Below, in pieces: positions 16,727 through 26,232 of a stretch of DNA of 43,166 bases. How positions within the stretch are numbered: position 1 is the first letter of the stretch; the number at the start of each line of letters is the position of its first letter. The translations under genes and the position numbers were made by a program. The notes under the pieces are model-generated. The model worked only from the letters and a program-made list of their open reading frames with translations, did not search any database and had not been told where the DNA came from. The DNA is from an uncultured Eubacterium sp. (GTDB taxonomy: Bacteria; Bacillota; Clostridia; Lachnospirales; Lachnospiraceae): positions 1 through 43,166 of the forward strand of contig CAKREL010000006.1 of NCBI GenBank assembly GCA_934317205.1, read 5' to 3'.

Positions 16727-17697
16727 TGATGTACATGTATGCAACGATTGGAGCCCTTGTGGCTGGATATGTGCTGGATCTCGTTATCGGAGATCCTCAC
16801 GGGATGTGGCATCCCATCTGTTTTATCGGAAATATGATCTCTTTTTTTGAAAAGAGACTCCGTAGAGGAAAAAGCGAAACCAGAGATCTCATGGCAGGTG
16901 TGCTGTTGGTGATTCTTGTGACTGGTATTTCTACGATAATTCCACTTGTATTATTACTTTTGTGTTACCGGATCTATTTTTGGCTTGGATTTGCGCTTGA
17001 GACCTATATGTGTTATACAATTCTGGCAACAAAATCTCTGAAGACGGAGAGTATGAAAGTGGCAAAAGCGTTGGAGATGGAAGGCCTGGATGCCGGCAGG
17101 TATGCCGTATCCATGATCGTGGGCCGGGATACGAAAGACCTGACAGAGACCGGAGTAGTAAAAGCTGCGGTGGAAACCGTGGCGGAAAATACGTCCGATG
17201 GAATTCTGGCACCGATGTTTTATATGGTGATCGGGGGACCTGTACTAGGATATTTTTATAAAGCAGTCAATACGATGGATTCTATGGTTGGTTATAAAAA
17301 TGATAAATTCCTGTATTTTGGCCGGGCTGCAGCAAAATTTGATGATGTCATGAATTTTATTCCGTCAAGAATTTCCGGGATTTTGATGATATTGGCAGCA
17401 CCTCTGGTGAAATTAGATGGAAAAAATGCCTGGAAGATTTTTAAGAGAGACCGGCTGTGTCATGCAAGTCCAAATTCTGCGCAGACGGAGGCCGTTATGG
17501 CAGGAGCCCTGAAGGTGCAGTTGGCAGGAGATGCCTGGTACTTTGGAAAAAAGCATGAGAAACCGACCATTGGAGATCCGATTCGGCCGGTGGAAATTGC
17601 GGATATTGCACGGGCAAACCGGTTGCTTTATGCGTCAAGTGCCATGGGAATGGTTGTATTTAATGGAATAAAGTTTCTTTTGCTGGTTATCTGTTGA
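16726..17697 (+). CDS. cbiB: Adenosylcobinamide-phosphate synthase
   Basis: CbiB is a membrane protein that attaches aminopropanol phosphate to adenosylcobyrate. The 323-residue protein opens with a hydrophobic segment and LDLVIGDPHGMWHPICFIGN near residue 17, then VAKALEMEGLDAGR, MIVGRDTKDL, AVETVAENTSDGILAPMFY near residue 151, and the most diagnostic block, NTMDSMVGYKNDKFLYFGR near residue 182. HASPNSAQTEAVMAGAL near residue 247 completes the family pattern. It begins at the last base of the short cobU-like gene, so the two are coupled. Its substrate donor is made by cobD immediately downstream. Confidence 0.95.
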   Translation: MMYMYATIGALVAGYVLDLVIGDPHGMWHPICFIGNMISFFEKRLRRGKSETRDLMAGVLLVILVTGISTIIPLVLLLLCYRIYFWLGFALETYMCYTILATKSLKTESMKVAKALEMEGLDAGRYAVSMIVGRDTKDLTETGVVKAAVETVAENTSDGILAPMFYMVIGGPVLGYFYKAVNTMDSMVGYKNDKFLYFGRAAAKFDDVMNFIPSRISGILMILAAPLVKLDGKNAWKIFKRDRLCHASPNSAQTEAVMAGALKVQLAGDAWYFGKKHEKPTIGDPIRPVEIADIARANRLLYASSAMGMVVFNGIKFLLLVIC

Positions 17698-17747
17698 TGG
17701 AAAACGGTAAGAGAAGAAGTTTGAAACTATGAAACGAGGTGAGGCCA

Positions 17748-18797
17748 ATGCATAAGCATGGTGGAGATATCTACCGCAATCAGGGACTGGTGGATTATTC
17801 TGCAAATATAAATTTTCTGGGAATGCCGGAGCGCGTCAGACAGGCGGCAAAAGATGCCATTGACGCATCGGTCTGCTATCCCGATCCTGAGTGTGAGGCA
17901 CTCGAGGAGGCTATTGCAAAAAAGGAAAATGTTCCAAAGGAATGGATTTTCTGTGGAAATGGTGCGGCGGATGTGATTTTTTCTTTTGTGTTGGCATTAA
18001 AGCCGAAGGAAGCACTTCTTCCAGTGCCATCTTTTTATGAATATCGGCAGGCACTGGAGAGTGTTGACTGTCATCTGCGGGAAGTAATGCTGCGGGAAGA
18101 AGAGGATTTCTGTCTGCAGGACACTTTTACAGAACAGATTCAGGAAGATACGGATGTGGTAGTTTTGTGTAATCCAAACAATCCGACAGGACAGCTGATC
18201 GATCAGAGCTTGTCAGAACAGATTGCAGACCGGTGTGCCAAAACCGGCACATATCTTCTGATGGATGAATGTTTCCATGATTTCCTTGAAGACGGTAAAC
18301 AGCACACATTGGTGCCAAAACAGGCACAGAATGACAGGATTTTTGTGTTGAAGGCATTTACAAAGATGTATGGCATGGCTGGACTTCGCCTGGGATATGG
18401 CATCTGCAGTGATACGGCTTTGATCCGGAGAATGGAACAGGTGTCACAGCCCTGGAATGTGTCAGTTCCGGCTCAGGCAGCAGGAATTGCAGCTACAAAG
18501 GAGAAGGAATTTGTACATAAAAGCCGAACACTGATGGAAGAGCAGAAAAAAGTGCTGCTTGCGGGTCTGCGTGATGCGGGGCTCAAAGTGTATGGTTTTG
18601 CAGCAAATTATATCTTTTTCCAGGCAGAACCGGAATTTGAAGCGGACATGAGAACGTTTGGATTTATGATTCGCAACTGCGGTAATTATGATGGTTTAAG
18701 AGACGGATTTTTCCGGATCGCAGTGAGGGGAGAAGCAGATAATCAGGCGTTTTTGAAGGCACTGAGGAAAATTACAGCAGGAAAGAGGGGGATTTAG
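17748..18797 (+). CDS. cobD: Threonine-phosphate decarboxylase
   Basis: This PLP enzyme decarboxylates L-threonine phosphate to aminopropanol phosphate for CbiB. The start is placed at ATG 17748 behind a GAGGTGAGG ribosome site, giving MHKHGGDIYRNQGLVDYSAN, the usual CobD opening; a GTG at 17739 is less likely. The 349-residue chain has the type I aminotransferase fold: CNPNNPTGQLI near residue 140, LLMDECFHDFLED near residue 172 and the PLP lysine at residue 206 (LKAFTKMYGMAGLRLGYG). It lies directly against cbiP with no gap. A histidinol-phosphate aminotransferase role is possible by fold but unlikely in this operon. No threonine kinase (PduX) gene is seen. Confidence 0.93.
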   Translation: MHKHGGDIYRNQGLVDYSANINFLGMPERVRQAAKDAIDASVCYPDPECEALEEAIAKKENVPKEWIFCGNGAADVIFSFVLALKPKEALLPVPSFYEYRQALESVDCHLREVMLREEEDFCLQDTFTEQIQEDTDVVVLCNPNNPTGQLIDQSLSEQIADRCAKTGTYLLMDECFHDFLEDGKQHTLVPKQAQNDRIFVLKAFTKMYGMAGLRLGYGICSDTALIRRMEQVSQPWNVSVPAQAAGIAATKEKEFVHKSRTLMEEQKKVLLAGLRDAGLKVYGFAANYIFFQAEPEFEADMRTFGFMIRNCGNYDGLRDGFFRIAVRGEADNQAFLKALRKITAGKRGI

Positions 18798-20312
18798 ATG
18801 GCAAAAGCAATTATGATACAGGGAACCATGTCAAATGCAGGAAAAAGCCTGCTGGCAGCAGGCTTGTGCCGGATTTTTAAGCAGGATGGCTATCGTGTAG
18901 CACCTTTTAAATCACAGAACATGGCTCTGAATTCTTTCATTACGAGAGAGGGGCTTGAAATGGGCCGGGCGCAGGTGATGCAGGCGGAAGCAGCAGGAAT
19001 TGAGCCTTCTGTTCTGATGAATCCGATATTATTAAAACCGACGAATGATACAGGTTCTCAGGTGATCGTTAATGGGGAAGTACTTTCGACCATGAGTGCC
19101 AGAGATTATTTTAAATATAAAAAGCAGCTGATTCCGGACATTATGAAAGCATATCATGCACTGGAAGAGCAGGCAGATATCATTGTTATAGAGGGTGCTG
19201 GTTCCCCGGCAGAAATCAATCTGAAAAACGATGATATTGTTAATATGGGAATGGCAAAAATGGCAAAAGCCCCGGTGCTTTTAGTGGGAGATATTGACCG
19301 CGGCGGTGTGTTTGCACAGTTAGCGGGAACGATGATGCTGCTGGAAGAAGAGGAAAAAAATATCGTAAAAGGACTGATCATTAATAAATTCCGCGGAGAT
19401 AAAACGATACTGGATCCGGGTATTGAAATGCTGGAAAATATTTGTGACCGCCCGGTGGTGGGAGTAGCTCCGTATATGGATATTGATGTGGAGGATGAGG
19501 ACAGCTTAAGTGAGCGGATGAGTGATCATAAAGAAGTTGGTCAGATTGACATTGCAGCGATCCGACTGCCGCGTATCTCGAATTTTACTGATTTTAATAT
19601 ATTTGAAAGTATTCCGGGTGTGTCCGTGCGTTATGTGTCCCGGGCTGCACAGCTTGGACATCCGGATCTGATCCTGCTTCCGGGAACAAAAAATACAATG
19701 CACGATCTGGCATGGATGCGCCAGTCCGGTGTGGAGGCGGCAGTGCTGAAAGCACATGCGGCAGGCTGCCCGGTATTTGGTATCTGTGGCGGATATCAGA
19801 TGCTGGGAGAAACGCTGGAAGACCCTTATGGTGTGGAAGAAGGCGGCAGCATGCGTGGCATGGGTCTGCTTCCTATGCGGACCGTGTTTACAGAGGAAAA
19901 GACAAGAACACGGGTAGAAGGTACCTTTGGAACAGTGACTGGAATTTTACAGGGACTTTCTGGTGTGGCTTTCCATGGATATGAGATTCATATGGGACAG
20001 AGTAATGGAACAGAAGGCACAAAAGCATTGACAGATATCCGGGATACGAATGTGGAACAGTCAGAGACAAAATCAGAAGGGGCTATAGGTGTAAATGTCT
20101 ATGGAACATATGTGCACGGTATTTTTGACAGCATGGATGTAGTTAATGCAGTGGTACATGCTCTGGCTGAGCGAAAAGGGATAGATCCGGAAGGGTTGGC
20201 GCAGGTGGATTATGCGGCTTACAAGGAGACACAATATAACAAGATGGCGGATATTTTGCGACAGCATCTGGATATGGAGGCTATTTACCGGATCCTGGAA
20301 GCTGGTGTGTAA
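18798..20312 (+). CDS. cbiP: Cobyric acid synthase
   Basis: CbiP adds four amide groups to adenosylcobyrinic acid a,c-diamide using glutamine. The 504-residue protein has an N-terminal ATP domain ([33 protein letters not shown] near residue 41, [13 protein letters not shown] near residue 130, [15 protein letters not shown] near residue 166) and a glutamine amidotransferase domain with the catalytic cysteine at residue 330 ([10 protein letters not shown]) and the histidine in [10 protein letters not shown]. Length and order are canonical. It starts right after the cobD stop behind AGAGGGGG. Confidence 0.96.
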   Translation: MAKAIMIQGTMSNAGKSLLAAGLCRIFKQDGYRVAPFKSQNMALNSFITREGLEMGRAQVMQAEAAGIEPSVLMNPILLKPTNDTGSQVIVNGEVLSTMSARDYFKYKKQLIPDIMKAYHALEEQADIIVIEGAGSPAEINLKNDDIVNMGMAKMAKAPVLLVGDIDRGGVFAQLAGTMMLLEEEEKNIVKGLIINKFRGDKTILDPGIEMLENICDRPVVGVAPYMDIDVEDEDSLSERMSDHKEVGQIDIAAIRLPRISNFTDFNIFESIPGVSVRYVSRAAQLGHPDLILLPGTKNTMHDLAWMRQSGVEAAVLKAHAAGCPVFGICGGYQMLGETLEDPYGVEEGGSMRGMGLLPMRTVFTEEKTRTRVEGTFGTVTGILQGLSGVAFHGYEIHMGQSNGTEGTKALTDIRDTNVEQSETKSEGAIGVNVYGTYVHGIFDSMDVVNAVVHALAERKGIDPEGLAQVDYAAYKETQYNKMADILRQHLDMEAIYRILEAGV

Positions 20313-20382
20313 CGCATGGCAGGGCAAATCCGGGATTGAAAGAACTAAGAGATAAACATGGTACTATATGAGGAGACGAGAG

Positions 20383-21036
20383 ATGGAGTTTGAACATGTA
20401 AAACCAATGGATATAGAAAAAAGGAGTATGGAGATCATCAGCCAGGAACTGGAAGAAATGGGAATTCAGCTGCCGGCAGATAAGGAACATATTATCAAAA
20501 GAGTGATCCATACAAGTGCAGACTTTGATTATGCCAGCACACTGACATTTTCTGAAAATGCAATGGAGAGTGCAAGAGAGGCACTGCTGCAGGGGGCAAG
20601 CATTATTACAGATACCAAAATGGCCTGGTCCGGCATCAACAAACGTGCTCTGGAAAATCTGGGTGGTCAGGCGTATAACTTTATTACGGATGAGGATGTA
20701 GTTGCGATGGCAAAAGCGCAGGGATGTACGAGATCAGCAGCAAGTATTGACAAAGCAGCATCGCTTTCTGGACCGCTGATTTTTGCCGTAGGAAATGCAC
20801 CTACTGCACTGATCCGCCTGCATGAACTCATTGCAGAAGGGAAACTTGCACCGGCATTGATCATTGGTGTCCCGGTGGGCTTTGTAAATGTGGTACAGGC
20901 AAAAGAGCTTATTATGGAGAGTGGTGTGCCTTATATTGTAGCAAGAGGCAGAAAAGGCGGCAGTAATGTGGCAGCGGCTATCTGCAATGCGTTATTATAT
21001 GATCTTGACAGTAGCAGAGGTGCAAAGAAACCATGA
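20383..21036 (+). CDS. cbiC: Cobalt-precorrin-8 methylmutase
   Basis: CbiC shifts a methyl group from C11 to C12, making cobyrinic acid. The start is taken as ATG 20383, 7 bases after an AGGAG site; an upstream ATG at 20368 would add five basic residues. The 217-residue protein has the catalytic histidine at residue 43 (VIHTSADFDYASTL), TDTKMAWSGINKRAL near residue 73, and PVGFVNVVQAKELIMES followed by GRKGGSNVAAAICNALLY near the C-terminus. It overlaps hemA by 4 bases, linking corrin assembly to precursor synthesis. Confidence 0.95.
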   Translation: MEFEHVKPMDIEKRSMEIISQELEEMGIQLPADKEHIIKRVIHTSADFDYASTLTFSENAMESAREALLQGASIITDTKMAWSGINKRALENLGGQAYNFITDEDVVAMAKAQGCTRSAASIDKAASLSGPLIFAVGNAPTALIRLHELIAEGKLAPALIIGVPVGFVNVVQAKELIMESGVPYIVARGRKGGSNVAAAICNALLYDLDSSRGAKKP

Positions 21037-22280
21037 TAAATATACAGATGATAGGAATTGATCACAGCAGAGCGACAGTTGCAGAACGTGAGCTGTTTTC
21101 ATTGACAAAAGTGAAGCAAAAAGAATTTATGGAGGCAGTCATCCGTCAGCAGGGCGTGGATGGCTGCGTGTTGCTGTCCACTTGTAATAGGACAGAATTG
21201 TATGTATCACTGGAAGATGACAGAAAAATTGATTTATACAGATTACTCTGTCATGTTCGTGAAATTCCGGAAATGGATCAGGAGCATTTAAAAGAGCTGT
21301 TTTGCGAACGGAATGGAGAAGAAGCAGCCCGCCATCTGTTTTTACTGACAGGCGGACTAAAATCCAGAATTATTGGCGAGGATCAGATTTTGACGCAGGT
21401 GAGGGAAGCACTGGAATATGCCCGTCTGTGTGATGTGGCAGATACTGTGCTAAAGACACTGTTTCGAATGGCTGTTACCATAGGAAAAAAAGTTAAGACA
21501 CAGGTGGCAATACCGAAAGGAAACACATCTGCCATTGCAGCGGCATTATGCCAGCTGGAAGAGCAGGGACATTGTTTTGAGGGACAGGAATGTCTGGTTA
21601 TTGGAAATGGTGAAATGGGCAGGCTGACTGCACGGGCCTTTCAGGAGCGTGGCGCAAATGTGACCGTGACAGTGCGGCAATACCATAGCGGTCAGGTACA
21701 GATTCCGGAAGGATGTGGGCGCATCCATTACGGGGAACGCTATATCAAGATTCCAGAGTGTCGATATGTGGTATCTGCCACAGCAAGTCCGAATCTGACA
21801 TTGGAAAAGGATGGGATACAGGGCTTGCGACCGGAACAAAATCTGACATTTATTGATCTGGCAGTACCGCGAGATATCGATCCACAGATTGGAGAACTGT
21901 CTCAGGTAGAAGTGTATAATATCGATGATTTTCAGACCGGCTGCGGTGTATCTAAGGAACAGAAAGAGCAGATTGCAGCGGCGGAGGAACTGGTGGAAGA
22001 AGAAGTGATGGAATTTACCTCCTGGTATGAGTGCAAGGATATGATACCGGAAATCCAGGAACTTGGTACGTTAGCGGCACAGGATGTAAGCTGGCGGATG
22101 GGAAGGACTTTCCATAAGATGAACTTCTCACCGGAAGTCTGTCATCAGCTGGCAGATGCGGTGGAACAGACAGCTGCAAAGGTATTTCAGAAGATGCTCT
22201 TTGGCGTACGGGATCATGCAGACACCGATGTAATGCGTGAGTGTCTGGATGCACTGGAACAAGTGTGGGAAAAGGAGTAA
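21033..22280 (+). CDS. hemA: Glutamyl-tRNA reductase
   Basis: HemA reduces glutamyl-tRNA to glutamate-1-semialdehyde with NADPH, the first committed step of the C5 route. The 415-residue protein has the active-site cysteine at residue 51 (LLSTCNRTELYV), GLKSRIIGEDQILTQVREAL near residue 108, and an NADPH domain with LVIGNGEMGRLTARAFQERG near residue 188. DLAVPRDIDPQIGEL near residue 275 matches the family. A C-terminal dimerisation helix region follows. It is fused in translation to cbiC (ATGA) and lies 6 bases ahead of the precorrin-2 dehydrogenase gene. Its position suggests tetrapyrrole supply dedicated mainly to cobamide. Confidence 0.95.
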   Translation: MINIQMIGIDHSRATVAERELFSLTKVKQKEFMEAVIRQQGVDGCVLLSTCNRTELYVSLEDDRKIDLYRLLCHVREIPEMDQEHLKELFCERNGEEAARHLFLLTGGLKSRIIGEDQILTQVREALEYARLCDVADTVLKTLFRMAVTIGKKVKTQVAIPKGNTSAIAAALCQLEEQGHCFEGQECLVIGNGEMGRLTARAFQERGANVTVTVRQYHSGQVQIPEGCGRIHYGERYIKIPECRYVVSATASPNLTLEKDGIQGLRPEQNLTFIDLAVPRDIDPQIGELSQVEVYNIDDFQTGCGVSKEQKEQIAAAEELVEEEVMEFTSWYECKDMIPEIQELGTLAAQDVSWRMGRTFHKMNFSPEVCHQLADAVEQTAAKVFQKMLFGVRDHADTDVMRECLDALEQVWEKE

Positions 22281-22286
22281 GACGGA

Positions 22287-22769
22287 ATGGAGCAGAACTA
22301 TTTTCCGTTTTTTATTGATATTACAGGAAAAAAGGTGCTTATGGCTGGCGCAGGCAGTATAGCACTGCGCAGAGTGTCAGCATTGCTGCGGTTTGGAGCA
22401 GTGATTACTGTGGTGGCGCCGCAAATGAGGGAAGAATTTCAGATACTTCAGCAAAAGTATGGGACAGAGCGTCTTCGACTGGAACAAAAAGAGTGCGGGC
22501 CGGAGCATATCAAAGGGTATGATCTGGTACTGACAGCTACGGATAGTACCAAGATAGACCGGATGATCTGGGAGACATGCAAAAAGCAGCATATCTGGGT
22601 CAATGTGGCTTCTGACCAGTCTTTGTGTGATTTTCGATTTCCGGCACTGGCGGAGACCGAAGAGCTGATAGTTGGAATTACATCAAATACAGGCGATCAT
22701 AAGAAAGTCCGGAGCGTCAGTGCACAGATCCGCAAGGTCCTTGAAACAAAAAATTATAATCTGGAATAA
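22287..22769 (+). CDS. Precorrin-2 dehydrogenase, short form
   Basis: This NAD-dependent enzyme oxidises precorrin-2 to sirohydrochlorin, the point at which cobalt is inserted in the anaerobic route. The 160-residue protein shows a Rossmann loop VLMAGAGSIALRRVSALLRF near residue 18, LVLTATDSTKIDRMIW near residue 79, and NVASDQSLCDFRFPAL near residue 109, whose aspartates match the catalytic region of Met8/SirC. It is shorter than SirC and Met8 (about 200-270 residues): the C-terminal helical part is nearly missing. Whether it can also insert cobalt, as bifunctional Met8 inserts iron, cannot be decided from the sequence. Confidence 0.88.
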   Translation: MEQNYFPFFIDITGKKVLMAGAGSIALRRVSALLRFGAVITVVAPQMREEFQILQQKYGTERLRLEQKECGPEHIKGYDLVLTATDSTKIDRMIWETCKKQHIWVNVASDQSLCDFRFPALAETEELIVGITSNTGDHKKVRSVSAQIRKVLETKNYNLE

Positions 22770-22787
22770 ATATATGGAGGGATGGCA

Positions 22788-23678
22788 GTGAAACAAATTC
22801 GAATTGGAAGCAGAGAGAGCCGTCTCGCAGTCGTGCAAAGTGAGATGGTCATAGATTATATAAAAGAAAACTGTCCGGAATATGACCCGGAGCTTGTTAC
22901 CATGAAAACAACTGGTGATAAGATCCTTGATCGGAATCTGGACAAAATTGGCGGGAAGGGATTGTTTGTAAAGGAACTGGATGCAGCATTGATGGATGGA
23001 CGCAGTGATGTGTCGGTACATAGTCTGAAAGATATGCCGGCAGAAGTTCCGGAAGAACTTCCGTTGATCGGATTTTCCAGACGAGAAGATCCCAGGGATG
23101 TACTTGTGCTGCCGGAAGGGGCGACGGAACTTGATTTTTCAAAGCCAGTAGGATGTTCTAGCCGGCGTAGAATGCTGCAGTTTCAGGCGATGTATCCGGA
23201 AGCAACGTTTGCACCGATCAGGGGAAATGTATACACGCGTCTGGCAAAGGTGGATTCTGGAGATTATGCGGCTACGATCCTGGCAGCGGCAGGATTGAAG
23301 CGACTTGGACTGGAGCAGAGAATCAGCAGGTATTTTACCATAGATGAGATGATCCCGGCAGCAGGACAGGGAGTGCTTGCACTGCAGGGACGTGCCGGAG
23401 TGGATTATACATTTTTGCAGGAATTCTGTTCAGAGGAGAGTCGTGTCACATCTGTGTGTGAGCGTGCTTTTATCAGGGAGTTGGATGGAGGATGCTCTTC
23501 GCCAATCGCGGCCTATGCGAAATTAGAAGGAGATATAGTTATACTGCGTGGCTTGTATTACGAGGAATGCACTGGAAAAGCAGTGAAAGAGATTCAGAAA
23601 ATGCCAGTTTCTGCGGCAGAAGAACTTGGAATTACACTGGCCCGCAAGTTAAAGCAGTTAGTACAGGAGGAACGATAG
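22788..23678 (+). CDS. hemC: Hydroxymethylbilane synthase
   Basis: HemC joins four porphobilinogens into hydroxymethylbilane. The GTG at 22788 is preferred as start because a GGAGGG ribosome site (22776-22781) lies 6 bases before it; the ATG at 22782 directly abuts that site. The protein then begins MKQIRIGSRESRLAVVQSE. Family blocks are TTGDKILDRNLDKIGGKGLF near residue 43, DVSVHSLKDMPAEVP near residue 76, GCSSRRRMLQFQAMYP near residue 120 and the cofactor-binding cysteine in RELDGGCSSPIAAYA near residue 235. The stop abuts the next gene with no gap. Confidence 0.95.
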   Translation: MKQIRIGSRESRLAVVQSEMVIDYIKENCPEYDPELVTMKTTGDKILDRNLDKIGGKGLFVKELDAALMDGRSDVSVHSLKDMPAEVPEELPLIGFSRREDPRDVLVLPEGATELDFSKPVGCSSRRRMLQFQAMYPEATFAPIRGNVYTRLAKVDSGDYAATILAAAGLKRLGLEQRISRYFTIDEMIPAAGQGVLALQGRAGVDYTFLQEFCSEESRVTSVCERAFIRELDGGCSSPIAAYAKLEGDIVILRGLYYEECTGKAVKEIQKMPVSAAEELGITLARKLKQLVQEER

Positions 23679-25178
23679 ATGAAGAAGGGGAAAGTCTGGC
23701 TGGTTGGAGCTGGTCCATCAGATGCAGAGCTTTTGACAGTAAAGGCAAAACGAGTATTGGAACAGGCTGAAGTGGTGGTATATGACCGCCTGGTAGGAGA
23801 CAGTATTTTACTGATGATGCCGGAATCAGCAGAAAAAATAGATGCGGGAAAACGATCTGGTGATCATACAATGCCGCAGGAAGAAATGAACCGCCTGTTG
23901 CTGCAAAAAGCACAGGAAGGAAAAAGAGTTGTTCGTTTAAAAGGCGGAGATCCATTCCTTTTCGGACGGGGCGGTGAGGAACTGACATTACTGGCTGAGC
24001 ATGGAATCCCATTTGAGGTGGTGCCTGGGGTGACATCTGCTATTGCGGTAGCTGCTTATAACGGAATACCGATCACGCATCGTGATTTTGCCTCCAGTGT
24101 ACATATTATCACAGGTCATAAGAAAAAAGATGAACCGTTGGAGCTGGATTTTGCAACATTGGCTAAACTTGAGGGGACACTTGTATTTCTTATGGGAGTT
24201 TCCGCACTGGAAGATATTTGTACTGGTCTTGTGAGAGCTGGAAAGGAAAAAGAGACACCGGCTGCTTTACTGAGTCGTGGAACTACTTCACGTCAGGCAA
24301 GAATTGTGAGCACACTGGATAAATTACCGGAAGAAGTAAAGAAACATCCATTAATGACACCAGCTATCATTGTAATTGGAAAAGTCTGTGCGCTGTCAGA
24401 AGAATTTGCGTGGTATGAGAAGCTGCCTCTTTTTGGCAGAAAAATTATTGTGACCCGACCAAAGGAGCGCATGGCGCCAATTGCAGCCAGTCTGCGCAAC
24501 CTGGGCGCAGAAGTCCTGGAACTTCCGACGATTGCCATTGCACCGTGTACGATAGAGATGCTGCCGGAGCAGGGAAGTGCGTTGGAACAATTAGATACTT
24601 ATCAGTATCTGGTATTTACATCACCTTCCGGTGTGGACAGCTTTTTTGAACTATTGCGTGAAAAACGGATGGATATCCGTCGGTTCTCTAATGGGAAAAT
24701 TGCAGTGATCGGTGCCGGTACATCTGCTCAGCTGCGAAAATACGGATTGATCGCGGATCTGATGCCGGAAATATATGATGCAGTTCATTTAGGACGTTGC
24801 ATAGAAGCAGATTGTAAAGATGGAGATAAGATTCTGATTCCACGGGCGCGCATCGGAAGTCAGGAACTGATAGAAGAAATTACAAAGCGAAAAAAAGTTA
24901 CGATTGCAGATTTACCGATTTATGATACCATAGAAAAGGAAACACCGGTGCTGGAATTGCCGGATCTGACAAAAGAAGATGCAATGGTTGTATTTACCAG
25001 TGCATCTACCGTGCGTGGGTTTGCAAAAATGACAACCGGAGCGGATTATAGTCATTTACAGGCTGTCTGTATTGGAATTCAGACAAAGACTGCAGCGGAG
25101 AAGGCCGGTTTTTCTAATATTGTTGTGGCGAAGGAAGCAACCGTCGAAGCCATTGTTTCTGCAATTGAAAAACAATAA
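23679..25178 (+). CDS. cobA-hemD: Uroporphyrinogen-III C-methyltransferase fused to uroporphyrinogen-III synthase
   Basis: A 499-residue two-domain enzyme. Residues 1-245 are SUMT (CobA/CysG-A): VWLVGAGPSDAELLTVKAKR, VVRLKGGDPFLFGRGGEEL near residue 85 and VPGVTSAIAVAAYNGIPITH near residue 114. It makes precorrin-2 from uroporphyrinogen III. Residues 250-499 are HemD, which closes hydroxymethylbilane to uroporphyrinogen III: KIIVTRPKERMAPIAASLRN, YLVFTSPSGVDSFFELL, and VVFTSASTVRGFAKM. This CobA-HemD fusion is common in Clostridia. Since product of one half is the substrate of the other, it would steer flow to sirohydrochlorin and corrin. Confidence 0.95.
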   Translation: MKKGKVWLVGAGPSDAELLTVKAKRVLEQAEVVVYDRLVGDSILLMMPESAEKIDAGKRSGDHTMPQEEMNRLLLQKAQEGKRVVRLKGGDPFLFGRGGEELTLLAEHGIPFEVVPGVTSAIAVAAYNGIPITHRDFASSVHIITGHKKKDEPLELDFATLAKLEGTLVFLMGVSALEDICTGLVRAGKEKETPAALLSRGTTSRQARIVSTLDKLPEEVKKHPLMTPAIIVIGKVCALSEEFAWYEKLPLFGRKIIVTRPKERMAPIAASLRNLGAEVLELPTIAIAPCTIEMLPEQGSALEQLDTYQYLVFTSPSGVDSFFELLREKRMDIRRFSNGKIAVIGAGTSAQLRKYGLIADLMPEIYDAVHLGRCIEADCKDGDKILIPRARIGSQELIEEITKRKKVTIADLPIYDTIEKETPVLELPDLTKEDAMVVFTSASTVRGFAKMTTGADYSHLQAVCIGIQTKTAAEKAGFSNIVVAKEATVEAIVSAIEKQ

Positions 25179-25248
25179 GAATAGATTACCAGATAGGTAT
25201 GAGTTAGAAGAATGAAATAACAGATTGATACGTGAGGAGGAAGTAAAA

Positions 25249-26232
25249 ATGGAAATGATCAATCGTTCCCGCAGACTGCGGACAAGTCCAAATTTAAGAA
25301 AGATGGTACGGGAGACTAGAATGGATAAATCTTCTCTGATCTACCCGATGTTTATTGTAGAAGGAACGAATATTAAAGAAGAAATCCCATCCATGATGGG
25401 ACAGTACCGTTATAGTGTGGATCGTATGGGAGAAAAATTAGAAGAGCTGACAAAAGCAGGGATTGGCGGCGTTATGCTTTTTGGTATCCCAAATCACAAG
25501 GATGAACTGGGAAGCGGAGCTTATGCGCAGGATGGTATTGTGCAGCAGGGATTTCGCAAAGCGAAAGAATTATTTCCAGATTTGTATATGATCGGTGATG
25601 TGTGCATGTGTGAGTATACTTCTCATGGTCATTGCGGTGTGCTCTGTGGACATGACGTAGATAACGACAAGACACTGGAATTGCTGCAAAAGACAGCATT
25701 GTCCCAGGTGCAGGCAGGTGCTGATATGGTAGCTCCTTCTGATATGATGGATGGCAGAGTTGGGGCAATCCGCCAGATTTTAGATCAGAACGGATATATT
25801 AATACACCAATCATGGCATATTCTGCAAAATTTGCTTCCGCATTTTATGGCCCGTTCCGAGATGCAGCAGAGTCTGCACCGGCCTTTGGTGACCGTAAAA
25901 CCTATCAGATGGATTATCATAATCGCAGAGAAGCATTAAAAGAAGTAGATCAGGATGTGATCGAGGGTGCAGATATCGTTATGGTAAAACCGGCCATGGC
26001 TTATGGTGATCTGATCCGTGAAGTAAAGGATATGACAGATATTCCGGTAGCAGCTTACAGTGTCAGCGGAGAGTATTCTATGGTAAAAACTACCGCAGCG
26101 GCAGGATATATTGATGAGGAAGCTATCATGTGTGAGATGGCTGTGTCTGCTTACCGCGCAGGTACAGATATTTATATCACTTATTTTGCCAAAGAACTGG
26201 CAAAATGCATGGATGAAGGGAGAATCGGATAA
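25249..26232 (+). CDS. hemB: Porphobilinogen synthase
   Basis: HemB condenses two aminolevulinates to porphobilinogen. The start at ATG 25249 follows a GAGGAGG ribosome site. The 327-residue chain has the zinc-binding cysteines 119, 121 and 129 (DVCMCEYTSHGHCG), so it is the zinc-dependent type, and the two catalytic lysines at residues 194 (YSAKFASAFYG) and 247 (MVKPAMAY). SGEYSMVKTTAAAGYIDEE near residue 269 matches the second substrate site. It overlaps hemL by one base. Confidence 0.96.
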   Translation: MEMINRSRRLRTSPNLRKMVRETRMDKSSLIYPMFIVEGTNIKEEIPSMMGQYRYSVDRMGEKLEELTKAGIGGVMLFGIPNHKDELGSGAYAQDGIVQQGFRKAKELFPDLYMIGDVCMCEYTSHGHCGVLCGHDVDNDKTLELLQKTALSQVQAGADMVAPSDMMDGRVGAIRQILDQNGYINTPIMAYSAKFASAFYGPFRDAAESAPAFGDRKTYQMDYHNRREALKEVDQDVIEGADIVMVKPAMAYGDLIREVKDMTDIPVAAYSVSGEYSMVKTTAAAGYIDEEAIMCEMAVSAYRAGTDIYITYFAKELAKCMDEGRIG

